Positions 48,519 to 56,455 of a stretch of 64,000 nucleotides of DNA are shown one piece after another. The stretch is from Zobellia nedashkovskayae (GTDB lineage Bacteria > Bacteroidota > Bacteroidia > Flavobacteriales > Flavobacteriaceae): NCBI RefSeq assembly GCF_015330125.1, contig NZ_JADDXR010000002.1:4538685-4602684 (forward strand). The letters run 5' to 3'. How positions within the stretch are numbered: position 1 is the first letter of the stretch; each line of letters starts with the position of its first letter. The position numbers and the translations under genes are program-made. The notes under the pieces were generated by a model. That model was not told where the DNA came from, made no database searches, and saw only the letters and a program-made list of their open reading frames with translations.

Positions 48519-49067
48519 ATGGATGAATTAATTGATATTCTTGATTCCGATGGAAATGCCACTGGTAAAACGGCAATGAAATCCGAAGCACACCTTGAAG
48601 GATGGTTTCATCCTACCGTGCATATATGGTTTTACACTAGCACTGGAGAAGTTCTAATTCAAAAACGGTCTAAAAACAAAGCTATCTTTCCCCTACTTTG
48701 GGATGTTTCTGTAGCAGGACATATTGGTGCTGGCGAAAACATTGAAATTTCTGCAGTACGGGAAATTGAAGAAGAAATTGGTCTTACTATTCAAATAGAA
48801 GAACTAGAGGAAATAGGAATTTTCAAATCCGTTCACAGACATTCGGAGAAGTTAATAGACTGCGAGTTTCACCATACTTTCCTTTGTGAACTTAAAGTAC
48901 CATTGCACGAACTTAAAAAACAAGAAAGCGAGGTTGATGACCTTGCCTTGATTTCATTAATCCAATTTTCACAAGAAACTTGGGGTCTAGCTAATCTACT
49001 TAAGTATGTTCCCCATAGTACGGAATACTATAAGACTATTATAAAAGAGATTAAAAAGAGATTATAG
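48519..49067 (+). CDS. NUDIX hydrolase
   Basis: A 182-residue NUDIX protein. The Nudix box GHIGAGENIEISAVREIEEEIG fits Gx5Ex7REUxEExGU exactly. The N-terminus MDELIDILDSDGNATGKTAMKSEAH and WDVSVAGHIGAGE resemble the isopentenyl-diphosphate-isomerase-like subgroup, but NUDIX substrates cannot be told from sequence. The ATG directly follows the upstream terminator; the gene overlaps the hisS stop by 6 bp, convergent. Confidence 0.9.
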   Translation: MDELIDILDSDGNATGKTAMKSEAHLEGWFHPTVHIWFYTSTGEVLIQKRSKNKAIFPLLWDVSVAGHIGAGENIEISAVREIEEEIGLTIQIEELEEIGIFKSVHRHSEKLIDCEFHHTFLCELKVPLHELKKQESEVDDLALISLIQFSQETWGLANLLKYVPHSTEYYKTIIKEIKKRL

Positions 49068-50438
49068 TTTTGCTACAAAATCAAGTACAGCATCTAGAGC
49101 ATACGTTTGTTGTTCACCACTTTCCATATGTTTAACGACAAAAGCATTTTCTGCCAATTCATTTTCACCAATTGAAATTACATAAGGAACATTCCGGTTA
49201 TTGGCGTATTTAAACTGCTTATTAATTTTTGCGTTAGATGGGTACACATCTGACTTTACGCCATTTTTTCGCAAAGCGGATACTAACTTCAAAGAAGCCA
49301 AAGCTTCTTTGTCTCCAAAGTTTAAACAAAGCACTTGTAACGATTGGTCAATGCTTTCTGGGAAAAGGCCCAATTCTTCCAAAACCAAATAGATACGGTC
49401 CAAACCAAAAGAGATTCCAACACCGCTAACATCTTTTAAACCAAAAATTCCGGTAAGATCATCATAACGGCCACCACCACCAATAGATCCCATTTTAACT
49501 CCCTCTGGTGCGCCTACTTCAAAAATAGCTCCAGTGTAATAATTAAGGCCGCGGGCCAAAGTAACATCAATAGAAAATTTAGCGGACTGTAAGCCCAGCT
49601 CTTCTAAAGTACTTACTATATAAGTCAACTCCTCTACTCCTTTGCTTCCTGTTTCCGAATCTTTTAAAAGATCTCTTAAGGCTTGAAGTTGTTCTAGGTT
49701 ACTTCCTGAAAGAGAAAAAAGTGGTTCTACTTTGGCTATAGCCTCAGGAGTTAGTCCTCTTTCTGCCATTTCTTTCTTTACACCTTCTTCACCAATTTTA
49801 TCCAACTTGTCTAAAGCCACTGTAAAATCTATCAAAAGATCTTGTGCACCAATAACTTCAGCAATACCTGAAAGAATTTTTCTATTGTTCAATTTAATAT
49901 TGACACCTTCTAATTTCAAATCAGTAAAAACGGCATCATACAACTGTACTAATTCTATCTCCTGCAATAAAGAATCGGAACCAACCACATCAGCATCACA
50001 CTGAAAAAACTCACGGAAACGTCCCTTTTGAGGTCTATCCGCGCGCCAAACAGGTTGGATTTGATAACGCTTAAAAGGGAAATCAATCTCATTCTGGTGC
50101 ATAACCACGTAACGCGCAAAGGGTACTGTTAAATCATAACGGAGTGCCTTTTCCGAAATCTTAGAAGTCAACGCGTTTGAATTTTTTGAACTATACGTAG
50201 CATAATCAACCTTGTTAAGATAATCCCCTGAATTCAAAATCTTAAAAATCAAGCGATCACCTTCATCTCCATATTTCCCCATCAAAGTATCCGAATTCTC
50301 AAAAGAAGGGGTTTCGATAGGTTGAAAACCAAAAGTCTGAAAATGCTTTTTCACGATGTCAAAAATATAATTTCGTTTGATGACTTCGGAAGGAGTAAAA
50401 TCTCTGGTTCCCTTTGGTATGCTTGGTTTTTGTGCCAT
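49062..50438 (-). CDS. hisS: Histidyl-tRNA synthetase
   Basis: Class II aminoacyl-tRNA synthetase that charges tRNA-His. The 458-residue protein has motif 2 (FREFFQCDADVVG), the histidine-binding HisA motif ARGLNYYTGAIFE, motif 3 (GVGISFGLDRIYLVL) and a C-terminal anticodon-binding domain (LQVLCLNFGDKEALASL onward). A TATATTTG box (minus strand, plus coordinates 50456-50463) is 17 bp upstream of the ATG but lacks a clear TTG partner. Convergent with the NUDIX gene. Confidence 0.97.
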   Translation of the reverse strand: MAQKPSIPKGTRDFTPSEVIKRNYIFDIVKKHFQTFGFQPIETPSFENSDTLMGKYGDEGDRLIFKILNSGDYLNKVDYATYSSKNSNALTSKISEKALRYDLTVPFARYVVMHQNEIDFPFKRYQIQPVWRADRPQKGRFREFFQCDADVVGSDSLLQEIELVQLYDAVFTDLKLEGVNIKLNNRKILSGIAEVIGAQDLLIDFTVALDKLDKIGEEGVKKEMAERGLTPEAIAKVEPLFSLSGSNLEQLQALRDLLKDSETGSKGVEELTYIVSTLEELGLQSAKFSIDVTLARGLNYYTGAIFEVGAPEGVKMGSIGGGGRYDDLTGIFGLKDVSGVGISFGLDRIYLVLEELGLFPESIDQSLQVLCLNFGDKEALASLKLVSALRKNGVKSDVYPSNAKINKQFKYANNRNVPYVISIGENELAENAFVVKHMESGEQQTYALDAVLDFVAKL

Positions 50439-50554
50439 TAGATATAATTGTGATGCAAATATAAAATTTTAGGAAGAGGAGCGCCGTTTTATATGGATAA
50501 TCCTCCTTCTGCTCTGAAATGGAATTTTCTTAAAAAAATAAAGAGTTGATCTAC

Positions 50555-51028
50555 TTAAGCGTCAATAACTTTTTCAAACCATTGGTAAAGGTCGCCTTTG
50601 GTTATAGCGGCCCCTTGCTCGATTAATTGAAATTTATCCAGATTCTTATCCTCGGTATATGCTTTAGAAGCCGTTAGATATTCAACAAAGTCTGATTGCC
50701 AGTTCTTTTTGAACCAAGAAAAACCAATTGTAGTGTTTAAATCTATTTCTGGATTCATGACCTTTACAGATATCAGCTTCATTTCCTTTTCTGCCAAATA
50801 AAACAAATGCATCTGTTTTTCAGAAATATTCTCTAAATACTGAACTTTTGAAAGCACACCCTCCCATACCAAATCACTAAAAATATCAATTTCTTCTTCG
50901 GCAACTTGCGGTTGGTTTGTTTTAATTTCCTGCCATTCATCTCCGGTAATAGATTGTGTAGCCAAAAAATTGATAAACTCTTGTTGCAGCTCTTCTAATT
51001 GCTGCTTTGTAAGCCTCGTGTATTTCAT
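50555..51028 (-). CDS. DUF6495 family protein
   Basis: A 157-residue soluble acidic protein without signal peptide: MKYTRLTKQQLEELQQEFINFLATQSITGDEWQ at the start and FSDLVWEGVLSKVQYLENISEKQMHLFYLAEKEMKLISVKV in the middle. Sequence and length match the Bacteroidota DUF6495 family. No function known. A TATTTTTG box on the minus strand (51032-51039) lies 3 bp upstream of the ATG and overlaps the T-run of the preceding terminator. Confidence 0.8.
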   Translation of the reverse strand: MKYTRLTKQQLEELQQEFINFLATQSITGDEWQEIKTNQPQVAEEEIDIFSDLVWEGVLSKVQYLENISEKQMHLFYLAEKEMKLISVKVMNPEIDLNTTIGFSWFKKNWQSDFVEYLTASKAYTEDKNLDKFQLIEQGAAITKGDLYQWFEKVIDA

Positions 51029-51033
51029 TCTGC

Positions 51034-51066
51034 AAAAATAAAAAGGCCGTACGAAACGTACGGCCT
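51034..51066 (-). terminator. Intrinsic terminator after the Oar-like TonB receptor gene
   Basis: Minus strand: GGCCGTACG pairs with CGTACGGCC around a 3-nt loop (51045-51065), followed by TTTTTATTTTT. It lies 25 bp after the receptor stop. Confidence 0.9.
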
Positions 51067-51090
51067 AATTCTAATAAATCTTAAGTTAAT

Positions 51091-54000
51091 TTAGAAAATA
51101 TAACGTAAACCAAATTGCATTTGCCATCTAGAGAACAAACTTGAGTCATAACCAAAAGTCTCAGTAATCTGTTCATTGAATGTATAGGTAGGTACATTGT
51201 TTGCATCAACAGATACAGATAATGGATTTAAGCTGTTTGGCTGTTGGATTACACCCCAATCGCTATTCAATAAATTACCAAAATTCAAAATATCAATACT
51301 AAACTGAATAGTGTGTTGTTTGTTTTCTGATACATTAAAGCGGTAGTCTTGTAAGAACTTCACATCCCACTTTCCTCTCCATGGTGCAAGAGCTCCATAG
51401 CGATCAAAATACTGCCCTCTATTATCACTCATGTACTCATCTTGCTGAATGAAACGCTCAAAAGCATCTGCTTGACCAGCACCCGAAAATTGCATTTGTT
51501 GAACTTGAGCCGCTGTTGGAATATAAAGCAAATCATTATTCTGAAATGAGCTGTCATTATTAATGTTACCAGCATAGGTATAATTAAACCTTCCGCCTTT
51601 AGCATATTCAAAGAAGGTAGAAATAGTAGTTGACCATTTCTTGTTAGCACCATAGTTGAACTGTTTTGCTCCAGCTCCAATAAATCTGTGCGTATCTCCA
51701 TACTTTGAAAACGAAAGTACATCTTGGTTGGCATCTCCTAAGTTTGGATTAAAATCAAAAGCATCCCCTGTAATTTCTGCCTCAATAGAATTGACATCTT
51801 TAGCATTCAAATAGTTATAAGCAACACTTGCAAAAAGACCATTATCCCAACTTTTCTGAGCTTTTAAAGATGCATTAAATATTCTTCCTTTATCAGAGTT
51901 TGTAAATACATATCCATTATTTCCTTTATCTGCATCAGTATAAACAGGTCTATTATCTCCAGGAGCATTTAAAGTCCCTGAAGGATTTCTCAATCCCCAG
52001 TTTTGAACATGTGCTCCATTAAGGTCTTTGGTATACGAAATATCAGCAGTTAAAATAACACCGCTATCAAATCTATGATCTGCACCAATGTTGGTACGCC
52101 ATACTTGTGGCCATTTGAAATCTGGATCAACAATTTGATAAAAGAAAAAATCCAGACCTTGTACTTGGTTTCCTAACCACACAAAAGGAAAACGACCGGT
52201 AAAAACACCACTACCACCACGTATCTGGGTAGTCTGATTTCCTTTAACATCCCAATTGAATCCTACCCTTGGAGAAATAAGGAATTTATTACTAGGTAAC
52301 GTTTTTGAATCTAATGTAGTTTCTTGATTGGTCTGTGGATTAAAATAAGGAATTGTTGGGTCGAAAGTAAAGGGCTTTCTATCAATGTTTTCCTGAATTT
52401 TTTCATCCGTATCAAAATATAAAGGCTTATCAAAACGAACACCATAGGTCAGTTTAAAATCTGGAGTTACGGCCCAGTCATCTTGCACATAAAAAGAAAA
52501 TTGTCCTACATTGGTTTCCGCTAATGCCCAACCTCCGTCATTGCCAACACCAGCCGCATTGCTATTCGTAAAAATATTTTGAGCATTGGCCAACGCAGCC
52601 GCTAAAGTACCATCGGCAACATCTGTTTGAAAAGCTGCTAAATCAGGATACGATGCGAAAGCACCCACCTCTTGATTGAAATCTCCATCTTCATCGTAAC
52701 CATAAGCTCCTAAGTTAAAGGAGTTGTCAAACGAAAACTTTTCAAATGAAGCACCAACTGTAAGGGTATGGTTACCCATAAAATAGTTGAAGTTATTCGT
52801 AATCTGAAATACTTTCTGATCAAGTGTATTATTAATAGAAAAAGGCTCATGCCCCGCTATGATATAATTACTATTTGCTCCATCTTGTATGGTAATAGCA
52901 GGCATAGGTGCAGAAAGCGCATTTCTGAAATCATCAAAATGAGAATAGCCTACTTGTAATTTATTTGTTGCATTGTCCCCAAAAGTAGAGTTAAGCTCCA
53001 CCTGAAATGATTGAATATTGTTATTGATTTCGTATCCGGAATTCTCAAACTGTAAAACCTGAAAGCTAGGTCCTCTTACGCCTAATGCAGTAGGGTGAGC
53101 TGGTTGTTCTCTTGATGATTTTAAGAAATTATAAATTACAGCTAAACGATGATCATCATTAACATTCCAATCCAACTTAAAAATCCCTTTGGTAGATTCA
53201 GCTCCATAAGTGAAACCATCATATCTTCCCGTATCATAACCCAAACCAGCAAGTGCAGACTGGACAGACATTAAATCACTTTCTAAAACCCTAGATTCAT
53301 TAATAGCTCCAGAACCTGTATTGGGCACCCAACCACTAGTACCTAAATCATCTCGTTGATCACGTTCAAAATTGGCAAAGAAAAAGAGTTTGTTTTTTAC
53401 TATTGGTCCACCAATGCTAACACCATATTGATTTTGGTTCAAGTCTGGCTTTACTACATCTTCTCCTTTAATTTTACCACCGGTAAGGCTTTCATTTCTA
53501 AAGAAACCGTAAACACTACCATGAAACTCATTTGTACCGCTCTTGGTTACAGCATTAACTGTAGCTCCAGTAAAACCCGATTGTGTAACATCATAGGGAG
53601 CCAAAGACACCTGAATCTGATCTATAGCATCTAAAGATATTGGCTGTGATCCAGTTTGACCACCAGGACTAGGTGCATCCAAACCAAAAGGGTTTCCAAA
53701 GAAAGAACCATCTAAAGAAAAGTTGTTGTATTGATCATTACGACCACCAAATGAAAGACCTCCTGTACCAGGAGTTCCAGAAGCACTAGGCTCTAGTCTT
53801 GTGAAATCTTCCGCAGATCTAGAAATAGTTGGCAGTTTGGTAAGTTCTCTTCTTCCAACACTGGTTTCAGAACCAGTACGATCACTTCCAAATGTTCCTC
53901 CGCGATCTGAGATTACCACTACTTCATCCAAAGCTTGGCTCTCAGTTGCTAGAACAGCATCTAAAGTAAAAGTCTTTCCTAAAGACAAGTAGATGTCGTT

Positions 54001-54276
54001 TAAGGTCTGTTCCTTGAAACCTACATAAGAAATTGTTACAATGTACGGTCCACCAACCCTAAGGTTTAAGATTTTAAAAAGACCATCTTCATTGGTAATG
54101 GCACCTGATTTTGTGCCCGTTGGCGTGTGCACAACAACCACGTTGGCACCTAATAAAGGTAAGTTTTGATCATCGACCACCGATCCGCTCATATTAGAGG
54201 TGGTGACCTGTGCAATTGCACTAAAAAAAGTGAAGAATAGAACAACACTTAAAGGGACTTTGTAAGACATAATCAT
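51091..54276 (-). CDS. Oar-like TonB-dependent receptor
   Basis: A large outer-membrane protein of 1061 residues. Signal peptide MSYKVPLSVVLFFTFFSAIAQ (ATG at 54270; a second ATG two codons earlier gives the listed start). A carboxypeptidase-regulatory beta domain follows (TTSNMSGSVVDDQNLPLLGANVVV), then a plug domain with FSLDGSFFGNPFG and QIQVSLAPYDVTQSGFTGATVNAVTKSGTNEFHGS, then a long barrel ending FSRWQMQFGLRYIF with terminal Phe. The layout matches the Myxococcus Oar type. Substrate unknown; related proteins take part in T9SS or peptide uptake. Monocistronic, enclosed by two terminators. Confidence 0.9.
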   Translation of the reverse strand: MIMSYKVPLSVVLFFTFFSAIAQVTTSNMSGSVVDDQNLPLLGANVVVVHTPTGTKSGAITNEDGLFKILNLRVGGPYIVTISYVGFKEQTLNDIYLSLGKTFTLDAVLATESQALDEVVVISDRGGTFGSDRTGSETSVGRRELTKLPTISRSAEDFTRLEPSASGTPGTGGLSFGGRNDQYNNFSLDGSFFGNPFGLDAPSPGGQTGSQPISLDAIDQIQVSLAPYDVTQSGFTGATVNAVTKSGTNEFHGSVYGFFRNESLTGGKIKGEDVVKPDLNQNQYGVSIGGPIVKNKLFFFANFERDQRDDLGTSGWVPNTGSGAINESRVLESDLMSVQSALAGLGYDTGRYDGFTYGAESTKGIFKLDWNVNDDHRLAVIYNFLKSSREQPAHPTALGVRGPSFQVLQFENSGYEINNNIQSFQVELNSTFGDNATNKLQVGYSHFDDFRNALSAPMPAITIQDGANSNYIIAGHEPFSINNTLDQKVFQITNNFNYFMGNHTLTVGASFEKFSFDNSFNLGAYGYDEDGDFNQEVGAFASYPDLAAFQTDVADGTLAAALANAQNIFTNSNAAGVGNDGGWALAETNVGQFSFYVQDDWAVTPDFKLTYGVRFDKPLYFDTDEKIQENIDRKPFTFDPTIPYFNPQTNQETTLDSKTLPSNKFLISPRVGFNWDVKGNQTTQIRGGSGVFTGRFPFVWLGNQVQGLDFFFYQIVDPDFKWPQVWRTNIGADHRFDSGVILTADISYTKDLNGAHVQNWGLRNPSGTLNAPGDNRPVYTDADKGNNGYVFTNSDKGRIFNASLKAQKSWDNGLFASVAYNYLNAKDVNSIEAEITGDAFDFNPNLGDANQDVLSFSKYGDTHRFIGAGAKQFNYGANKKWSTTISTFFEYAKGGRFNYTYAGNINNDSSFQNNDLLYIPTAAQVQQMQFSGAGQADAFERFIQQDEYMSDNRGQYFDRYGALAPWRGKWDVKFLQDYRFNVSENKQHTIQFSIDILNFGNLLNSDWGVIQQPNSLNPLSVSVDANNVPTYTFNEQITETFGYDSSLFSRWQMQFGLRYIF

Positions 54277-54300
54277 TTGTTTGAGTTAGTCTTACAAAAA

Positions 54301-54338
54301 AGAACAAAAAAAAAGAGCTATGCAAGCACAGCTCTTTT
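54301..54338 (-). terminator. Terminator of the rpsF-rpsR-rplI operon
   Basis: Minus strand: AAAAGAGCT pairs with AGCTCTTTT (54330-54338 with 54311-54319), with a further TGC/GCA pairing in the loop, followed by a run of Ts. It lies 24 bp after the rplI stop and directly before the TonB receptor gene. Confidence 0.9.
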
Positions 54339-54361
54339 AAGTTATAAGTTGTTATTAACCA

Positions 54362-54814
54362 TTATTTCTTGGCAGCAACAACTTCAAATGGGAATTCTAC
54401 TACAACTTCCCTGTGTAATCTTATCTGTGCATTATAAGGACCAGTACGTTTAACGGCACCACCTTGAATGTTGATAAACTTCTTATCGATACTGTGACCT
54501 TCTTTTTCAAGAGCTGCAGCAAGATCAATTGTAGTAACCGATCCAAACAACTTGTCAGCTGTACCTGTTTTAGCAGAAATTTTCATTTCCAAAGCCTTAA
54601 GAGCTTCAGCAGTTTTGCTAGCCGCGTCAACAACTTTTTTCTCTTTGTGAGCTCTTTGTTTTAAGTTCTCAGCTAATACCTTTTTAGCAGAAACAGTAGC
54701 CATTGCAGCCAAGCTTCTTGGAATAAGGTAATTTCTACCGTAACCGTTTTTTACGTTTACGATATCGTCTTTAAAGCCTAAATGCTCTACGTCTTGTTTT
54801 AGTATAAGTTCCAT
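54362..54814 (-). CDS. rplI: 50S ribosomal protein L9
   Basis: Ribosomal protein bL9, 150 residues, normal length. The N-terminal RNA-binding domain is MELILKQDVEHLGFKDDIVNVKNGYGRNYLIPRSLA; then comes the long connecting helix and the C-terminal domain KLFGSVTTIDLAAALEKEGHSIDKKFI. Third gene of the operon, 13 bp after rpsR. Confidence 0.98.
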   Translation of the reverse strand: MELILKQDVEHLGFKDDIVNVKNGYGRNYLIPRSLAAMATVSAKKVLAENLKQRAHKEKKVVDAASKTAEALKALEMKISAKTGTADKLFGSVTTIDLAAALEKEGHSIDKKFINIQGGAVKRTGPYNAQIRLHREVVVEFPFEVVAAKK

Positions 54815-54827
54815 TTTGCCTTAAAAT

Positions 54828-55124
54828 TTATTTTAATAAATCGCCTACGTATGGCATAAAAGCCAAATGACGTGCTCTTTTGACCGCTTGAGCCACTTTG
54901 CGTTGGTATTTTAAAGAAGTTCCGGTAAGTCTTCTAGGTAACAATTTACCTTGTTCGTTTACCAACTTCATTAAAAAGTCCGCGTCTTTGTAATCGATAT
55001 ATTTAATACCTGATTTCTTGAAACGACAATACTTCTTCTTAGTATTAGTTTCAATGTTCAATGGAGTTAAATAACGGATTTCACCGTCTTTCTTTCCTTT
55101 TGCTTGTTGTTGTAATGTTGCCAT
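54828..55124 (-). CDS. rpsR: 30S ribosomal protein S18
   Basis: Ribosomal protein bS18, 98 residues. Diagnostic core: [63 protein letters not shown] basic N-terminal stretch of about 28 residues is a little longer than in E. coli, as usual for Bacteroidota. Lies 6 bp after rpsF and 13 bp before rplI. Confidence 0.98.
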   Translation of the reverse strand: MATLQQQAKGKKDGEIRYLTPLNIETNTKKKYCRFKKSGIKYIDYKDADFLMKLVNEQGKLLPRRLTGTSLKYQRKVAQAVKRARHLAFMPYVGDLLK

Positions 55125-55130
55125 AATTCC

Positions 55131-55469
55131 TTATGCTTTAGCTTTTAACCTTGTTCTTCTTTTCTCAGCCCACTCAATAGCGTGCTTGTCTAGTTTTACT
55201 GTCAAGAAACGCATGATACGCTCATCCCTTTTGAACTCTTGCTCATAAGGAGTAATAACTTCACCTGTACTGGTGAATTCGAACAAGTGGTAAAAACCAC
55301 TTTTTTTGTGCTGGATAGCATAGGCCAATTTCTTAAGCCCCCAATTTTCTTTGGAGACCATTTTGGCGCCATTTTTAATTAAGAAATCTTCAAATTTCTT
55401 AACTGTTTCCGCTACCTGATCATCAGAAAGCACGGGATTCAAAATGAAAACAGTTTCGTAATGGTTCAT
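55131..55469 (-). CDS. rpsF: 30S ribosomal protein S6
   Basis: Ribosomal protein bS6, 112 residues, partner of S18 on the platform of the 30S subunit. Sequence MNHYETVFILNPVLSDDQVAETVKKFEDFL, ENWGLKKLAYAIQHKKSGFYHLFEF and RIMRFLTVKLDKHA are typical. First gene of the operon, with a consensus promoter upstream. Confidence 0.98.
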   Translation of the reverse strand: MNHYETVFILNPVLSDDQVAETVKKFEDFLIKNGAKMVSKENWGLKKLAYAIQHKKSGFYHLFEFTSTGEVITPYEQEFKRDERIMRFLTVKLDKHAIEWAEKRRTRLKAKA

Positions 55470-55491
55470 AAATGTATATTTTTTAGGAGTG

Positions 55492-55522
55492 CAAAAGTAA
55501 CAATTTTTATTAGACTTTACAA
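55492..55522 (-). promoter_or_regulatory. rpsF operon promoter
   Basis: Minus strand: TTG (plus-strand CAA at 55520-55522), a 20-bp spacer, then TACTTTTG (plus-strand CAAAAGTA at 55492-55499), matching TTG / TAnnTTTG. The predicted leader is about 17-20 nt. Confidence 0.75.
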
Positions 55523-55625
55523 GAAAAGCGGATTTTCTTCGTTATACTTTGGTAATCCCAAAAATCTTACATAACCAAATCTTAACCTATGTCATTACAA
55601 ATTACAACAAAAAGAAGCCCAAGTT

Positions 55626-55666
55626 TACAATATTATTGTATTTAGACAGGTTTTTTTAGTATTTTG
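55626..55666 (+). promoter_or_regulatory. Candidate promoter and palindromic operator of the LytTR regulator gene
   Basis: A perfect palindrome TACAATA-T-TATTGTA (55626-55640) overlaps a TTG (55636-55638), which stands 21 bp before TATTTTG (55660-55666), one base short of the -7 consensus. The palindrome could bind a dimeric regulator, possibly the product of the gene 33 bp downstream; LytTR proteins usually bind direct repeats, so this is tentative. Confidence 0.4.
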
Positions 55667-55698
55667 TCGATGACTTAACCCCACAAATCGACCTATTT

Positions 55699-56391
55699 AT
55701 GAAATTAAGAAGTATTATCGTAGACGATTCGTCCATGCAACGAATGGCAGTCGCGAAGCTTGTAAACAGTCATCCCAACCTTGCTATGGTGGCCGAGTAC
55801 AGCAATGCGATCGAAGCTAAAAACGGCATCAAGAACAACGAGATCGATCTTATTTTTCTTGATGTTGAAATGCCTATTATTAGTGGATTTGACCTACTCG
55901 AATCCCTAGAAAACAGCCCTCAAGTAATTTTGATTACAGGTAAGCCAGATTATGCTCTAAAAGCATTTGATTACGATGTAACCGATTATTTGCACAAGCC
56001 TATTACCTTAGCCAGATTTGACGCTTCGGTAAAAAGAGCGGTAGCTAAGTATGAGCAGATAAATAAAGTTCAAGAAGACGAAGAACACATCTTCGTTAAG
56101 AGCAACCTTAAGAAACGTAAAGTAATCTTAAACGATATTAAATGGATTGAGGCTCTTGGTGATTATATTAAATTGGTGACAGACGAAGCTAACATTGTTA
56201 TCTTGTCTACCATGAAATCATTTGAGCAGCAATTACCAGAAGATAAATTCTTACGAATTCACAAATCCTACATTGTGAATTTAGAGAAGATAGAAAAATT
56301 CAACAGTAAAAATGTTGAAGTTAGTGGCAGGTCCATTCCTCTTAGTAGGAATAAAAAGACCGAGTTGGCAGAAGCATTAGCCAATGTCTAG
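55699..56391 (+). CDS. LytTR-family DNA-binding response regulator, orphan
   Basis: A 230-residue response regulator. Receiver domain: acidic pair in IIVDDSSMQRM, phospho-acceptor Asp55 in LIFLDVEMP, Thr in ILITGKP, and Lys in YLHKPI. The C-terminal LytTR domain (about 128-228) has HIFVKSNLKKRKVILNDIKWIEALGDYIKLVT and DKFLRIHKSYIVNLEKIEKF. LytTR-linked kinases are normally adjacent, but none is encoded within 8 kb on either side. A strong terminator follows at once. Confidence 0.93.
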   Translation: MKLRSIIVDDSSMQRMAVAKLVNSHPNLAMVAEYSNAIEAKNGIKNNEIDLIFLDVEMPIISGFDLLESLENSPQVILITGKPDYALKAFDYDVTDYLHKPITLARFDASVKRAVAKYEQINKVQEDEEHIFVKSNLKKRKVILNDIKWIEALGDYIKLVTDEANIVILSTMKSFEQQLPEDKFLRIHKSYIVNLEKIEKFNSKNVEVSGRSIPLSRNKKTELAEALANV

Positions 56392-56408
56392 CACTTCTAC
56401 TTTAAATA

Positions 56409-56447
56409 TAAATCCCGAACATTAATTAATGTTCGGGATTTTTTTTG
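56409..56447. terminator. Terminator between the LytTR gene and priA
   Basis: AATCCCGAACATT / AATGTTCGGGATT is a near-perfect palindrome (56411-56440). On the plus strand it is followed by a run of eight Ts, ending the regulator transcript. On the minus strand, 9 bp after the priA stop, the tail is ATTTATATTT, so it may work both ways, less strongly for priA. Confidence 0.9.
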
Positions 56448-56455
56448 TTTCCATT

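Noticed and set aside
55626..55640. The palindrome before the LytTR gene as a terminator of the rpsF region
   Set aside because: It is AT-rich, lacks a T-run of the right polarity, and the rpsF operon reads away from it.
56409..56447. Long palindrome as a miniature transposable element
   Set aside because: The GC-rich stem followed by a T-run right after a stop codon is fully explained as an intrinsic terminator.
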